From positions 1-64,000 of the forward strand of contig JAMZAV010000974.1 of the NCBI GenBank assembly GCA_024449915.1: a stretch of 64,000 nt of DNA, read 5' to 3'. The notes beneath the pieces are model-generated. The model saw only the letters and a program-made list of their open reading frames with translations, had not been told where the DNA came from and searched no databases. A program made the position numbers and the translations under genes. This stretch comes from Sweltsa coloradensis. Lineage: Eukaryota > Arthropoda > Insecta > Plecoptera > Chloroperlidae. This document shows positions 24,046-35,767 of the stretch, in pieces. How positions within the stretch are numbered: position 1 is the stretch's first letter; every line of letters starts with the position of its first letter.

Positions 24046-25304
24046 GATTCCAGATTCAGATGTGCTTTTATTCTCAAAAAAATACATGTTACATTTATAA
24101 TAAGCATGTGATAGCCTAGGCCTACATATAATTTTGAGAAGCCCACAAAGTCTATGTTGACTTGAGTGTGGGCCGTTATCTCTAAAATGGAATATTTTGG
24201 TAACAAGATGACGGGGTATGTACATGAGACATTAGTACATCCATTATAGGCAGCTATAGACTAAATTATAAATATAAAATATAATGTAAAAATATAAGAT
24301 ATGTATTTTTAACAAATATGTTGTAGGAACTTACACCATAATGATAAAGTTTACACTTATTACGTTTATAGGCCTATCATACTTTGTACCGGTATATATT
24401 ATGTAGACTGGAGAGTAGACTACACTCTGGGTATAACAGATACATAAGATAATAAAATGTAATATATTATAGGCCCACGGTAATAAGTATGATACATTTA
24501 AAAAAAATATAAACATCTAAATAATAGGGTAGGTAATGTGTTATGCTAAACTAAACTAAAACATATAGGTAGGTAAGCAAATAAATCTATCTATCTATCA
24601 TAAGTATAAATCTAAGTATCGTTTGGCGGATGAGTGTAGTATGCAAGAACTGTCAATCTTTCACAAAAACCACTGGCTCAGTCTACAAGGAGGCATGAAA
24701 GTTGATTATATTTTCTACCTCCTCTCTCCCGATACTTCTCGGCCAATGCTTTATTTTAAGTTTAAATAGATCCGAAGTATCAATATTCTTCAGTTCGATT
24801 GGCAATCCATTTTATATTCTGGGTCCCAGAAAATCCGCATGACGTTGTCCTTCTAGTTGCGACATCTTCCGTGGTATTGGAAGAATGCCGCGGGTGTTTT
24901 GTCTTGTTAGTTGTTACTGTGTTAAATTCGATGTTGATCGGTATATTATTGGTAGATTGGACTTTAAATACCTTATCCAAGATTAATTTGACATATAGTT
25001 GCCGTAGGCCTATGTCCATTACACGGGTTTCTGCAAATGTTAGGGTGGAGGAGTACAATTTGTCTTTGCATAGTAGTATTTTAAGTATTAATTTCTGGGC
25101 AGTTTCTAAGGGTGCTATGTGGGTGTTTAAAATACCCCCCCATCCAATTATTCCATATTGCAGGACTGATTGGACAAGTGAGAGATAAACCGTTCTCAAG
25201 GAGTTAAGTTGCAGTATATGTCTAAGTCTGTAGAAGATAAAAATAAGATACTGTCCTGCAAGCACATAATTATATCCTCTCAAGGCGCGATTGCGAGCCA
25301 CCAT
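24046..25304 (-). mobile_element. Non-LTR retrotransposon, C-terminal coding part and 3' end
   Basis: The minus-strand frame 25304-24780 reads ..RLRHILQLNSLRTVYLSLV, QSVLQYGIIGWGG, LETAQKLILKILLCKDKLYS: the conserved region downstream of the reverse-transcriptase catalytic core in CR1/Jockey-type LINEs. About 730 bp of 3' untranslated sequence follows, ending near 24046 in aatctg repeats (ctgaatctggaatctgac). 5' truncated, as is usual. Confidence 0.85.
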
Positions 25305-25466
25305 ATTAAAGAAGACATTGGGAATTTCCTAAACAGAAGTCGGAACCCTTCGAATGATTGTACATTCACAAATCGAATTCCTGACCTCGTGAGTTGCCCA
25401 CACCTTTTTCATAGGGTCTGCCTATTTGATTACAGTTACAAACATAAACCTTAACAAAAACCTTAA

Positions 25467-25939
25467 AACATACCTGCCAAGTTTTGAATTTCTAAATTCG
25501 TAAAAGTCCCCAAACAGACTTCAAACGAGGTGGCGCGGGCAACCGGGGGGTCTGGGGGGCGAGCCCCCCAGTAAAGCGGGGGGTCCGGGTGGCTTTCCCC
25601 CCGTTTTTTTTTTTACAATCTTGGTGCAATTTGGTGCGTTTTAGTGAGTTTTGGGGACACTTTAATCATTATTTTTTTCTCGTCATGTTCGAAGGAGGGG
25701 GTAGGGCGAGCAGCCGTGAGGGGGAGGGGGTTACACATAGGCCTACCAAGGAAGGCAAGAAACGTGAAATTCGCACGGCGCGCCAGTTTTAAATATAAAA
25801 TAACGATTTTTTGTAAAAAAAAAAAAAAAAAAAATTGAAAATTGAAAAATTAGTCAAATTGACAGGGCAATCGTAAAATCGTAAATGACTGCCGTTTTTC
25901 GTAAATTTTACGAATAATTCGTAAAACTTGGCAGGTATG
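25467..25939. mobile_element. TIR element with AACATACCTGCCAAGTTTT termini
   Basis: The left terminus AACATACCTGCCAAGTTTT (from 25467) is inverted at the right (AAAACTTGGCAGGTATGTT, 25923-25941). TTAA occurs just outside on the left (25463-25466) and overlaps the right end (25940-25943), so the duplication is ambiguous. The interior has a G/C-rich centre (ggggggtctggggggcgag, about 25545), the hAT-core phrase ggtgcgttttag and poly-A near 25818. Non-coding. Confidence 0.6.
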
Positions 25940-25989
25940 TTAACCTCTTCACTGTGGGGTTTTAAACCTGTGCTTACACCTGCTGTGTG

Positions 25990-26410
25990 GGGTATTTTTA
26001 GCAGAAAAACACCCTTATTTTTAAAAAATCATAACTTCCACATTTCTCTTCCAAAAATTATAAAAATTTTGTGACGAGTACTTGACTACACTACAACCAT
26101 GCCTATTAAAAAACAACCCCCCCCCCCCCCCAAAATCGATAATTAGATAACTTTCACATTTCATATAAAAAAATTTAAAAAATATGTGTGACAAGTAGGG
26201 CTACTTGACTTCACTATGAACATGCATAGAAAAAATTCTCCTCCCCCCCCCCCCAAAAAAAAAGTAATCGATAATTAGCAATTACATAACTTCCACATTT
26301 CACATCCAAAAATTATAGAATATTTGTGACAAGTACTTGAATACACTATGAACATGCCTTGAAAAAATATCACTCCCCCCCCGCAACAAATCGATAATTA
26401 CAAAATTTCA
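25990..26410. repeat. Three tandem units of about 130 bp
   Basis: Each unit runs ataacttccacatttc...aaaattata...tgtgac(a/g)agtacttga...cacta..aacatgcct..aaaaa, then poly-C (26118-26131, 26243-26255, 26375-26383), then aatcgataatta. A fourth partial unit follows. It lies where the piggyBac coding region should be. Confidence 0.8.
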
Positions 26411-26644
26411 TCAAAAAGTGCAAGAAATTGTGGCTAAATTGTTTCAGGACTGGCCTACTCAATTTCACTAGTTCCTACACAGTGAACATGCATGTAGGCC
26501 TAATACAAATTATAAAAATTAACAATATATTTATTTGGGAGTTTCATGGGAGTATATTGATGAATCTGCTTGCTTACCTTGGAATGATAGATGATAGATG
26601 AAGTTGATAGATGCTTTTATTTTGACGACGCGCCTGAACTAAAC

Positions 26645-26857
26645 CTAGCCTAGCCCTACATCATTGTCGCTTGCACTGTCACCGTCACTGTCACTGTCGT
26701 GATTATCACTCTTGTCCTCTTCACTATCACTAAAACTATCGTTGGTATTTACAATAAAGTCACCATCACTTTCCGAGTCACTATTGGTAATAATTTCACG
26801 GATTTCCCTTTCTGAAACACGCCGTAAGCACGAATTCTCACCACTCGGGGACGCCAT
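26645..26857 (-). pseudogene. N-terminal remnant of a piggyBac-like transposase
   Basis: 70 residues starting MASPSGENSCLRRVSEREIR, then a strongly acidic serine/aspartate run (DSFSDSEEDKSD...). PiggyBac transposases typically begin with a short basic/polar stretch, an 'E.IRE/L' helix and a D/E/S-rich region before the DDD catalytic core. The frame stops at GLG and no core follows. Start at the first ATG, about 300 bp inside the element's right end, where a transposase start is expected. Confidence 0.7.
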
Positions 26858-27161
26858 GACTGTTTACTACAGCTGATGCCGATCTCGAGAGCAGCTACAA
26901 GTGGTTCGCGTAGAAATAAACTTCTAAAAACAAGTTATCGACCGGTTCCAGTAGTTGGCGAAATAGTTCTACGTATTGCCGACAGGTTGAAGCACATGCC
27001 ACACGAAACTAGAGCGCGCTAACCCTATTGAGCACTGAATAAACTACACTTGAATTCAAACATTGTGGCGCGACATTGGCGCCACGAGTATACTCGGGCG
27101 TAACACGGGGGGCACAACTGCACATCACGAGTTAACTCGGGCGTAACTGAGAGGAGGTTAA

Positions 27162-29253
27162 AAGCAATATGCTCGTGCCCTTTCAAAAACGGCAAAGTGA
27201 CATTTCAAAATGAAGGAATATATACCTAGTGCATGTTTGCCCCCCCCCCCCGGGATTATCTGGATTCAACATTGTACTAGCCTACAGTAGAGCTACCTGC
27301 CGGACAAAGAAGCCAACACTACCTCAAGTTGAGTTAGGTGTGCATTCGAGAGTCCTTGCGAAGTATTTGAGTAATAAAAACTAGGCCTATTTGTACATCC
27401 AGTAAAAACAATGAAAATAGGCCTATAAACGTGATGAAAACAAACTAAACTTAAATATCTAGGTACCTACATTTAAATATGCATTGTTTGTTATTTCGCT
27501 CATCGTCGCCATCATCAGCCATTTTGAACAGGACCTAAAACGAGTGTAGGGCCTACACTTTCGATTGCTCGGTCCATTTGCCAACTTGGACCAAGAATGG
27601 ACCTAGACCTAAAGTTTTATGACAGTAGGTAGGGCCTACTTCATACGTCATTGACAGAGAATTAGTAAATTCTACGTTGTTAGACGTGGATTTGAATTTG
27701 GACTTCAAATAATAGCCTATTCAGACACACCCTAAGTAGAATCTTTGCACATTGTTTGCCATAAACCACGCCTACATGAATTTACTTTGAATATATTGAT
27801 CGTACCAGAATCGATTATTATTAGAGATATAGGTACGCATTTTATAGCCTTTTGTAGCATCTATTTTTTGGCTACTTTAAAAATCTTTAAAATTGTATCA
27901 CCAAGGTTGAATTAATATCATCAGAAAAAATGTGTATAAACAAATAGGTAGGCCTACTCTAGGCTATGTAAAATAAAATAAAATATGACTGGAAAACCAT
28001 AGTTTTAACTGAAAAAAATAGCGCTTTGTAGTTTCTCATCTATTCCCAAAACGTTAGTTTCACGTATCTCTAATTAGTAATTAAATTATAGGCCTAGGCC
28101 CCTACTGAAATTATTATTACTTAGTAAATGATTTGGGGGCGTTTAGAAAAAACTAAACAACAACTTTTTCGGATAGACTGAGTACCTAAGTGTAGGCAAA
28201 TTATTACTAAATTACCTTGAAACACCAACGTTTCGTGGCCGCTGTGGACAACATTGTCAAGGTGATAATTTGCCTACACTTACTCGATCTACCCAAAAAG
28301 TAGTCATGAATGTGTATAACCGAGAAAGCTTCAAACAAACCATTACCGGTACCTAATTTGAATTCCATTGAGCATAATTTTTCAATTCAAAAAATATATT
28401 TCCTGGACCCCTAGTAGGCCTATCTATAAGTCTTGCCTAGCCCATATCAAGATGCATGAGTAGGTAGGCCTACCCTCCTACACAAGGCAAATAATGAAAT
28501 AAAGTTAACAAAATGTAGGCTATAGGGCCTGCCTATACATATAGGCAGGCCTATAGGTAAGGACCCTGTAAAAACGCAAATAAAAAGTCTTCATTTCGTT
28601 ACAAAAAATCTTTCATTTAGTATAAAAACTCAAAATGAAGGCTTCATTTTGTCATAAAAAATACAATTATTTCAAACTATTATTTTTAAATTTTGTATAT
28701 AGGCCTAGGCCTCATAGGCCCTATATTTTCTAATTGCCCGCACTGTTTGCTGCCGTTAAGTTTGAAATGTTGGTACTTCTTGACCAAGAAGCAAAATTTC
28801 TAAAATTTGTATTTGTTATGTTGCCGAGTGCCAACCCTGCACGACGAGTGTGAAGTGTGATGTCATCAGTATTTCAGCAGCTGTTTTGTGGCCTATTTTT
28901 TCACGAGAACAAAGTACATGCCTGGAAAATGAGGAAAAAGTGCCAATTTCGCGAAAAACAATAGAACTGGCTGTATTTCGCCTTTGAAGTAAAAACAGTC
29001 TTATTTCGCTCCATTTTTTGACGATTTAAGGGTCTAAAGTCCACAATTTGTCCACAAAAATGTGTTTCATCACATTCTGGAAAATTTCGCCTAAACATTG
29101 GCTAAATTTTGGGGTCCCTACCTATTATAGGCCTACCAGGCCTAAATAGCTCTTCAGGAAGCACAGATGAAGTGAAAACTATGTAAGCCTACGTTACCTC
29201 AATTTGTCAAGAACATAATAATATAGTGCTCATTTGAAGGCAAACATGCCAAC
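27162..29253. other. Non-coding, rich in TAGGCCTA motifs; possible TIR element at 28554-29125
   Basis: 28150-28320 holds an inverted pair (ggata..tgagta..aagtgtaggcaaattatta / ataatttgcctacactta) around a ccaacgtttcgtggccgctg motif of LINE-end type. TAGGTAAGGACCC at about 28554 is inverted at about 29113 (GGGTCCCTACCTA), suggesting a decayed TIR element whose left part resembles 4965-5090. No exon recognised. Confidence 0.45.
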
Positions 29254-31419
29254 AAAAATCATCTTGATTGATTGATTGCATATTGCTTAACGTCTCATAT
29301 TTTAATGCACTTTGGGTCTTTGGCTATTTGAGACGATGAGTGGAGATAGATGAGGATGAAGTATGAACAGAAGGGAGGACGGGAAACCCGGTACCGGCAC
29401 ATAGCCTACCCTTACAGAAAAAAACTACTGGTGTTTTAGTAGTTTTCAGTAGTTGTCAGTAGTAAAACTACTGACAACTACTCAATCCGTGTAGTTTTAC
29501 TACTGATGTCAGTAGTTAACTACTGAAGGGCCCAGTAGTTAACTACTGGGCTTGAGTAGTGAACTACTGAGTCCAAGTAGTTTACTACTGGAAGGCTAGT
29601 AGTTAACTTCTGAGTTTGAGTAGCTAACTAGGTACTGAAGTGCCAGTAGCTAACTTCTGAGTCCGAGTAGTTAACTACTGGCCAACTACTGAAGTGCCAG
29701 TAGTTAACTACTGAGTCCGAGTAGGTAACTACTGGCCTCAAGTAGTTCACTACTCAAGCTCATTTGATCATTGGAATTCATTGGAATTCATGCAGATATA
29801 ATTGATTTTTTGCTAGGTTATCCTGAAACAAAAGTACGTTTTACAATTTCAATAATTGGTAGTGGTAAGAACGTTGATGAATAGATAAAAAGAATTTCTT
29901 TATTGCATTCTTAAAGAACTGGATGTTAAAATTTAAAATCAGAAGCTGGACAGGCCTAATATTTCAATTTTATGAATTTATGTATTTGTGATAATTTTGA
30001 GCGCAATTTAAAAATTATTTCTTGTGAAAATCGCAGTTTTTCGCTTTTTTTATTCTTCGACTTAAAACACCTACATGCTTTATCCAATAATTATAATGTA
30101 GTGTAATGTGCGCCCCTGATCCTCATGTCGTCGTCGTAAAAATTAAAACCCAGCGTGACTCGCAGGCCATAGCAATGGGAAAACGAAATCAATATTAATA
30201 CCATCTGCATAACAGATGGCAGCTCAATACAGTGGCGTGGCGAACATACCAAATCGGAGCCCAGGCACCGATACCAAAAGGGTGGGTGGTCCCCCAGGGA
30301 CCCACCCACCCCTTACTTTTTAATGAAACATAATATTTTATATACTTTATATGACTATTTTAATTGTTATAATCACACCTACTGAATTGTATGGCTATAG
30401 CTCTTATCTTACCTTAGAGTGTTACTGGACTGTTGTAAAAGTTTGTCATGAATCATGATTTTTTAGTAAAAGTGCAGACAACATACATGATGGATATTCA
30501 TCCAGTAGTTCTAATAACTGGTAGCAATTCAACAATTCTGCTAAATGAATACACGTTCGTTATAGGCTACTATAACTTATTTCATTTGATTGAATGGATT
30601 GATTTGAGGAATTTATAAATTAAATACATGTGGTGGCATGGAGGAAGTCTAGAACATTTTCGAGTTTTCTGTTTTAATTTTTAAATACCGTCTTATGATA
30701 TGAAGCAGGATTATCGACGTCGTGAATGCAATAAGAAGAACATTCTTGGACCTATTTGAATTGAAGTATTTCCAGTACAATTTCTAGATAAAAATGCATT
30801 GATTTCAATGAAATCAAAACAGTAAGTTTGCCCGTAAAAGAACAAAATCGTATCTTTTCTCTTCAAATATTGCAAACAAAGTGTTTCTTCAAAACTCACA
30901 GATTTGTACCAAATAACCTTAAATAATCATTTTCCCGGGAGCAAGCCCACGGAGCCCCTAGTTTTCATTATTATGCGTTTCAGTAGTTTTCCTAAATCCC
31001 AAATAATGGCTCTGCCAATAAAAGGAGAAAACGAACAAAATAACCAAATTTATTTCCAAAATGCACAGATTATCTAACGATTTAGGACATACAATTTCTT
31101 TTCAAATGGGAAGGACCCCGGATTCCTCTTGTAGGAACTAAATTCTTCAATGATTTCTTTCTTAATGTGTATTTTTTCCAAATTCTGGGGCTATGCCGCT
31201 ACGAGGAGGCGAAGAGGAATAACACACCGTTGGCTTTATGAGTTCAACAATTAAAACATAAGCGCAATCTGTTCAGCGATTCGGCTGATTTTTAGAGTTC
31301 ACACTAGCACACACACGCACAGAGTCACAGAATAAGCGCCGTTTATCTTGAATAGTAATCCTCATTCGCTTTGCTTACTCGTCTAATTAAATCACATTAA
31401 TTGCCGGTAAAAAGCACCA

Positions 31420-32404
31420 AATCCATTCTAGGATCACCAAAATAAAAAATATTCCCTGCGGGGCTAATCTGGGGTTGACAAAAAAGAATAACAAACCGTT
31501 GGCTTTATGAGTTCAAAAAAGAAAATCAGCGATTTCATTAAAATTTCATTACATAAAAATGAGGCTATCAACATCTATAGAATCATGCTGGTAAAACGCA
31601 CCAAATCCATTTTAGGATGACCAAAATTGAAAAAATTCCCTGCGGGGCTAAACTGTGGAAGACTAAAAAATGATAAATTTATGAGTTCAACAAAAAAAAA
31701 AAATCAGACATTTCATTAAAATTTCATTACACTAGGAAAACGCTCAAGTCCCGCCGCGTTGATGGATGAGCTTTTTAAAATTTTTAGTTTGCGTGAGATA
31801 TCTTTATTTTTGCAAGTGCTTTGTTTTGCTGCCTACGCATTGAAGGTGATTGTTGTCAAGTTTCTTTTGTTACCTGTCAATTGGAATATTTTCCCCGAAA
31901 AAACTTACATTAAAAGCTTTATTTCTATGGATTCTGGCTAACTTTTTCAACTTTTTCTTTCAAAAGGTACTACATCACTATAACCTTAATGTCCATGTAT
32001 AATATGAACGTTGTAGCCCCACCCGTTTGGTCAGAATTGGCCCAAATGGCACGAAAATATCGCACAAAAAATTAAAAATCTTATATTAAAAGCTTTATTT
32101 CTATGGATTCTGGCTAACTTTTTCAACTTTTTCTTTCAAAGGGTACTACATTACCATAACCTTAATGTCCATGTATAATATGAAGGTTGTAGCCCCACCT
32201 GTTTGGTCAGAATTGGCCCAAATGTCACGAAAATATCGCACTAAAAATCGAAAAAAAAATCGTAAAAGTACGATATTCATGAGAAATATTTCTTCGATTG
32301 TACCCAAAAACAATACACCTCTAAGTTCAGAGATTTCGAAGGTCCTGTCAAATTTTCATCAAGATCGGATATGCCGTTTGCCTGGTAGAGAGTTAACAAA
32401 CAGA

Positions 32405-32459
<55 letters not shown>

Positions 32460-32640
32460 ACCCAAGCTAAATTTTTTGGGGGTCAGTGAAATTGAAGTCT
32501 TCGCTTCGCTCATCCAAAAAATGAGGCTATCAACATCTATAAAATCATATTAATTGCTGGTAAAACGCACCAAATCCATTCTAGGATCATCAAAATTGAA
32601 AAAAATCCTTGTGGGGCTAAACTGGGGGCACGCCCCCAGA
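31420..32640. repeat. Tandem units within the hAT element
   Basis: Three units share g(c/g)taaaa.gcaccaaatccatt, taggat.a.caaaat, ccctgcggggcta, and aaaatttcatta-ca...aatgaggctatcaacatct. The third is split by the Helentron-like element, so the second unit shows the empty site (attacataaaaatgaggc at about 31548). Confidence 0.8.
31732..32517 (-). mobile_element. Helentron-like element, family B, with empty-site evidence
   Basis: 3' end CTAG at 31732-31735, followed on the minus strand by T; 5' TGGATGAGCGAAGCG near 32516. Compared with the tandem host unit at about 31548, the insertion joins attaca / aaaaatgagg. It carries a 50-plus-base poly-A (about 32406-32458), the gggccaattctgaccaaacg motif twice, and the 3' hairpin region. 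Confidence 0.78.
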
Positions 32641-32839
32641 CCCCCTTGTTGCCCACGAAAGTAGGGGGTGGGTGTAGTTAAAATATTGTAGGCACCGATC
32701 ACTCTTAGTAGCTCGCCACGCCACTGGCTCAATACACCAATTACGCTCATCCAACAACGCGCCTGAAAAAGCGTTTGTAAAACTTACAAGTAATATAATA
32801 ACTTAGTTCTAGTGTGAAAAATGCCTATCGGCTACTTAG

Positions 32840-32982
32840 ATTGGAGAAGGGTTGACAGGTTGGGAAAGCAAAGAGAACATAAATCCCAGCCTGAAGGGCT
32901 GGGGGCGCCACATAAATCCCAGCCCTTCAGGCTGGGATTTATGTTTCTCTTTGTTTTCTCAACCTGTCAACCCTTCTCCAAT
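32840..32982. mobile_element. Compact palindromic fold-back element
   Basis: ATTGGAGAAGGGTTGACAGG at the left is inverted at the right end. The arms continue (gaacataaatcccagcctga / tcaggctgggatttatg) almost to the centre, leaving a loop of about 10 bases (ggggcgccac). Single-stranded, it would fold as one hairpin of about 65 bp. Short relative of 5414-5892. Confidence 0.85.
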
Positions 32983-34498
32983 ATAATAACTTACACGTTT
33001 GAATGGTGGCGCGTGTATTTATGTTGTGAAAATAGTGTCGATGCTGCTACCTAGTGGTGATCTGCGTCACTTCAACTAGTTAGTTCACAAAAGTGACCAC
33101 AGATCGAAGACTTGGCACTGTCAATATTATGAATTTTGAATTTATGAATAAACTAATTAATCTTGATTGGTGAACTTGACACAAGGTTAGGCCTAGGCTA
33201 GGCCTAAATCAAATTGGGGTTACCTGGGTGAATAACGTATTAATAGGCCGGGCCTAGCTCCTTAGACTTTGCATGATTTTGTCCTAGCTTCTAGTCCACC
33301 TCGCATTTCATACACCTTATAGCATGCTCGCGAGTGCATTCCACGACGCATATTGTTATAGTATGTGATTGAACGTTTAGTTTAGCCGATTCAACTCCTG
33401 TTTTGCTGAAATAGCATCTTGTTGCTCACGAAATGCACTTCAATGGATTTTATAGGTTATGAGACGGCACGAAAGTAACACGGGACACGGAGGATTTAAG
33501 CAGAGAGTGGCTATACACTGTATCCATGTGTTGCAAAATAATTGTCTTGTTTCCTCAGCTGTCGTAAAGCTTACAGACTTGAAAAACAAATGCGCAACAA
33601 ACAGAGCAACTATTTTTATGTCTTTTTTATGCCCATTTAGTTTACTTTTACTGCAGTTTTGACAAAATTATGTAATTTTTGATAAAACATGGCAGCTGGT
33701 AGCACTGAATGGCCACTCTATGACGTTAACTCATCTACTAGCAACAAGGTTCGGATCCGTTTGTGAATTGGCGTTAGTGTTCACCCCCTAGACTGTTGTT
33801 ACTTTAGTATAATCTTTGGCTCGTGCAAGAATGGCTTCCTTTCTAGCAGGCATTTTCACGTCATTTTCAACATTAAACATTCGATTTGGGGCAGATCAAA
33901 GTGTTATATCGTCAATAAAGTGCGGCAAGTGATTTCTTGATGGTCTGGGCTCAGGTGAGTGCATTTTGATTTTCGCCAATCAACTTTTATTAGTCGAAAT
34001 CGACTTGTAAATCTTTCTTCAATATTCGCCATTTCCTGGGCGTTTCCAAGTCAAATAGTTTTTCATAAAAATGGAGGCGAAAATACTCCGAACGCGGTTA
34101 AAGTTGATTTCCGAGTATCAGGAGTTCATGTCATTTAGGAGGTAATTATACGTTTCTATCTTTGGATGAGACATGTAAACTAATCCCCATTTCCTACCTA
34201 TTTCCTATACCCGCCAATCTCGGGCAGCACCGCAACTTCATACTAGTTCCTACAACCACCAGCCAGGCAGTATGGTAGTTTGCAGACGTCACCGACAGGT
34301 GGCAGAGCCGTGCTCATCTCAGACCATTTCTTGAAACAACAATTCAAATTTCAAAGGAGGTTCTAAACTGTTTACTTAGTAATTATTATTCATCCACAGA
34401 ATAAAAACGTAATTTTTTAAACACGTATTCATTTACTTTTCCTCATTAAATACGAGTAGGTAACAGAAGCAGTGAGAGTCCAGTGGCAGAAATAGCAT

Positions 34499-34560
34499 GT
34501 CGTTATGATGGGGGACTCTTATGCAGCCGGCCCTGGTTCGATCCCCGTCTGAACAAACTT
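34499..34560 (+). repeat. tRNA-like SINE head (B box)
   Basis: GGTTCGATCCCCGTC fits a Pol III B box and T-arm, but upstream arms do not form a full cloverleaf. Best read as a tRNA-derived SINE fragment. Confidence 0.45.
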
Positions 34561-35449
34561 TTTTACACTTTTTAACCTACATATTATTATCGAGGGTGCC
34601 CAAACATATATAATGAGTCGAGTCATTTGGTTTTGTCGTGATTTTTTTTCTACATATTTTTTGTACAAAAATGCACCTCTAATAATTCTCAATAAATCCA
34701 ATAATCCCTCAATAATTATTTCCAATAATGTTTGCTCAATAGTTATTCCGGATTTAATCATCGGGCAGAAAATCAATGATTATTTTTAAAAAGATTGAAT
34801 GATTATTTTCCGTGTGGGGACCCCCTACTAGGCTAGGGCTAGGGCTAGGCCTATCTCTAGAGGCCCAGGTTTTAGACTGTAGGAATAAATCTGAATAATT
34901 GGGGTGTAGAGCCTGGCCCTGGAGCAATTCTAAATCTTACTAGGCCCTAGCTAGCCCTTTGGGCCTATAATCTCCTGTTCAGGTTGAATACAGCCAAAAG
35001 TTCATTGTCAAGGTGGGGTGGAAGTGTTTTTTTTACTGTTGTGTCTAGGCCTAGATCTAGCCTCAAGAAATTAAAGTTGAACCTACTAAGCCTAGGCCTA
35101 TAACCTACCGTTCTAGTGACATTCGTGCCAAGCATTTGGTCAAGCTGAATAAGCAATAAGCATGCCAACCTACATGAACATACAGTTACCGGTCGGTACT
35201 TTTATAGTTTGCCGTGTATATTCTTACAGCAGAACGCAAGAATTGTTAATAATTATTATTACGGCAGACCGTAAGAATTGTTATAAATTATGTTAAAAAT
35301 TAGGCCTGCTATCTAACAATTGTTTGAGTACTAGTTTCACTACTAAAAACTTCTGTGTAGTTTCACTACTGAAAACATCTGTGTAGTAACTACTTAACAC
35401 TTTTGAGTAGTTTAACTTCCAAAAAACTGAAAACTTTTGTGTAGCTAAC

Positions 35450-35767
35450 CAGTACCGGCGCTAGAACATGAGGGGCTCCGTGCCAAGAGTAATTGTGGGC
35501 CCTATGTTTTGTCTGCGATGTCGTATATGCCAAACCCGGACGGGGTCTGGGGCACAGCCCCAGCCGCTGGAGGCTCTTTCGCCGAAGGCGAAAATTTTTT
35601 TGAGGTCCTAACTGTTAAAACGCCTATAAAACGTCTAAAACATATTTATGTTTACAAAATAGATTTAACAAAATGTAAGAATATTAAGTTAGTTTAATAA
35701 TGTCGGGCCCCTGGCAGCGCGGGGCCCGTTCGGCTGCACGGTTCGCACATGCCTGGCGCCGGCACTG
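35450..35767. mobile_element. hAT MITE with 8-bp duplication
   Basis: TAGCTAAC at 35442-35449 and 35768-35775. Termini CAGTACCGGCGCTAG and, inverted, CAGTGCCGGCGCCAG. 318 bp. The centre has the shared core gccccagccgctggaggctc then gccgaaggcgaaaattttt. Inserted into the right subterminal array of the CCCTTACAG element. Confidence 0.9.

Larger units (their letters stand above)
25944..27157 (-). mobile_element. piggyBac element with internal deletion
   Basis: TTAA on both sides (25940-25943, 27158-27161). Termini CCTCTTCACTGTGG and, on the complement, CCTCCTCTCAGTTACG. Near the right end, gagt(a/t)(a/t)actcgggcgtaac occurs twice as a subterminal repeat. The minus-strand frame from 26857 encodes the N-terminus of a piggyBac-type transposase, but the catalytic domain is absent, replaced by three tandem AT-rich units at 25990-26400. 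It could only be moved by an intact relative. Confidence 0.78.
30230..32726. mobile_element. hAT-type non-autonomous element with 8-bp duplication
   Basis: CAGTGGCGTGGCGA at 30230 is inverted at 32713-32726 (TCGCCACGCCACTG). GCTCAATA flanks both ends (30222-30229, 32727-32734), a hAT-type 8-bp duplication. The interior has no transposase. It has diverged tandem units of about 165-190 bp in the right third, and a Helentron-like element (31732-32517) inside the third unit. It sits in a family-A Helentron 3' region (gatggcagctcaata | caccaattacgctcatccaa). Confidence 0.88.

Noticed and set aside
24799..25188. 129-residue plus-strand open frame
   Set aside because: Antisense shadow of the LINE coding sequence on the minus strand (25304-24780).
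32165..32470. Open frame ending in poly-lysine
   Set aside because: Translation of the Helentron-like family B body running into its poly-A tract.
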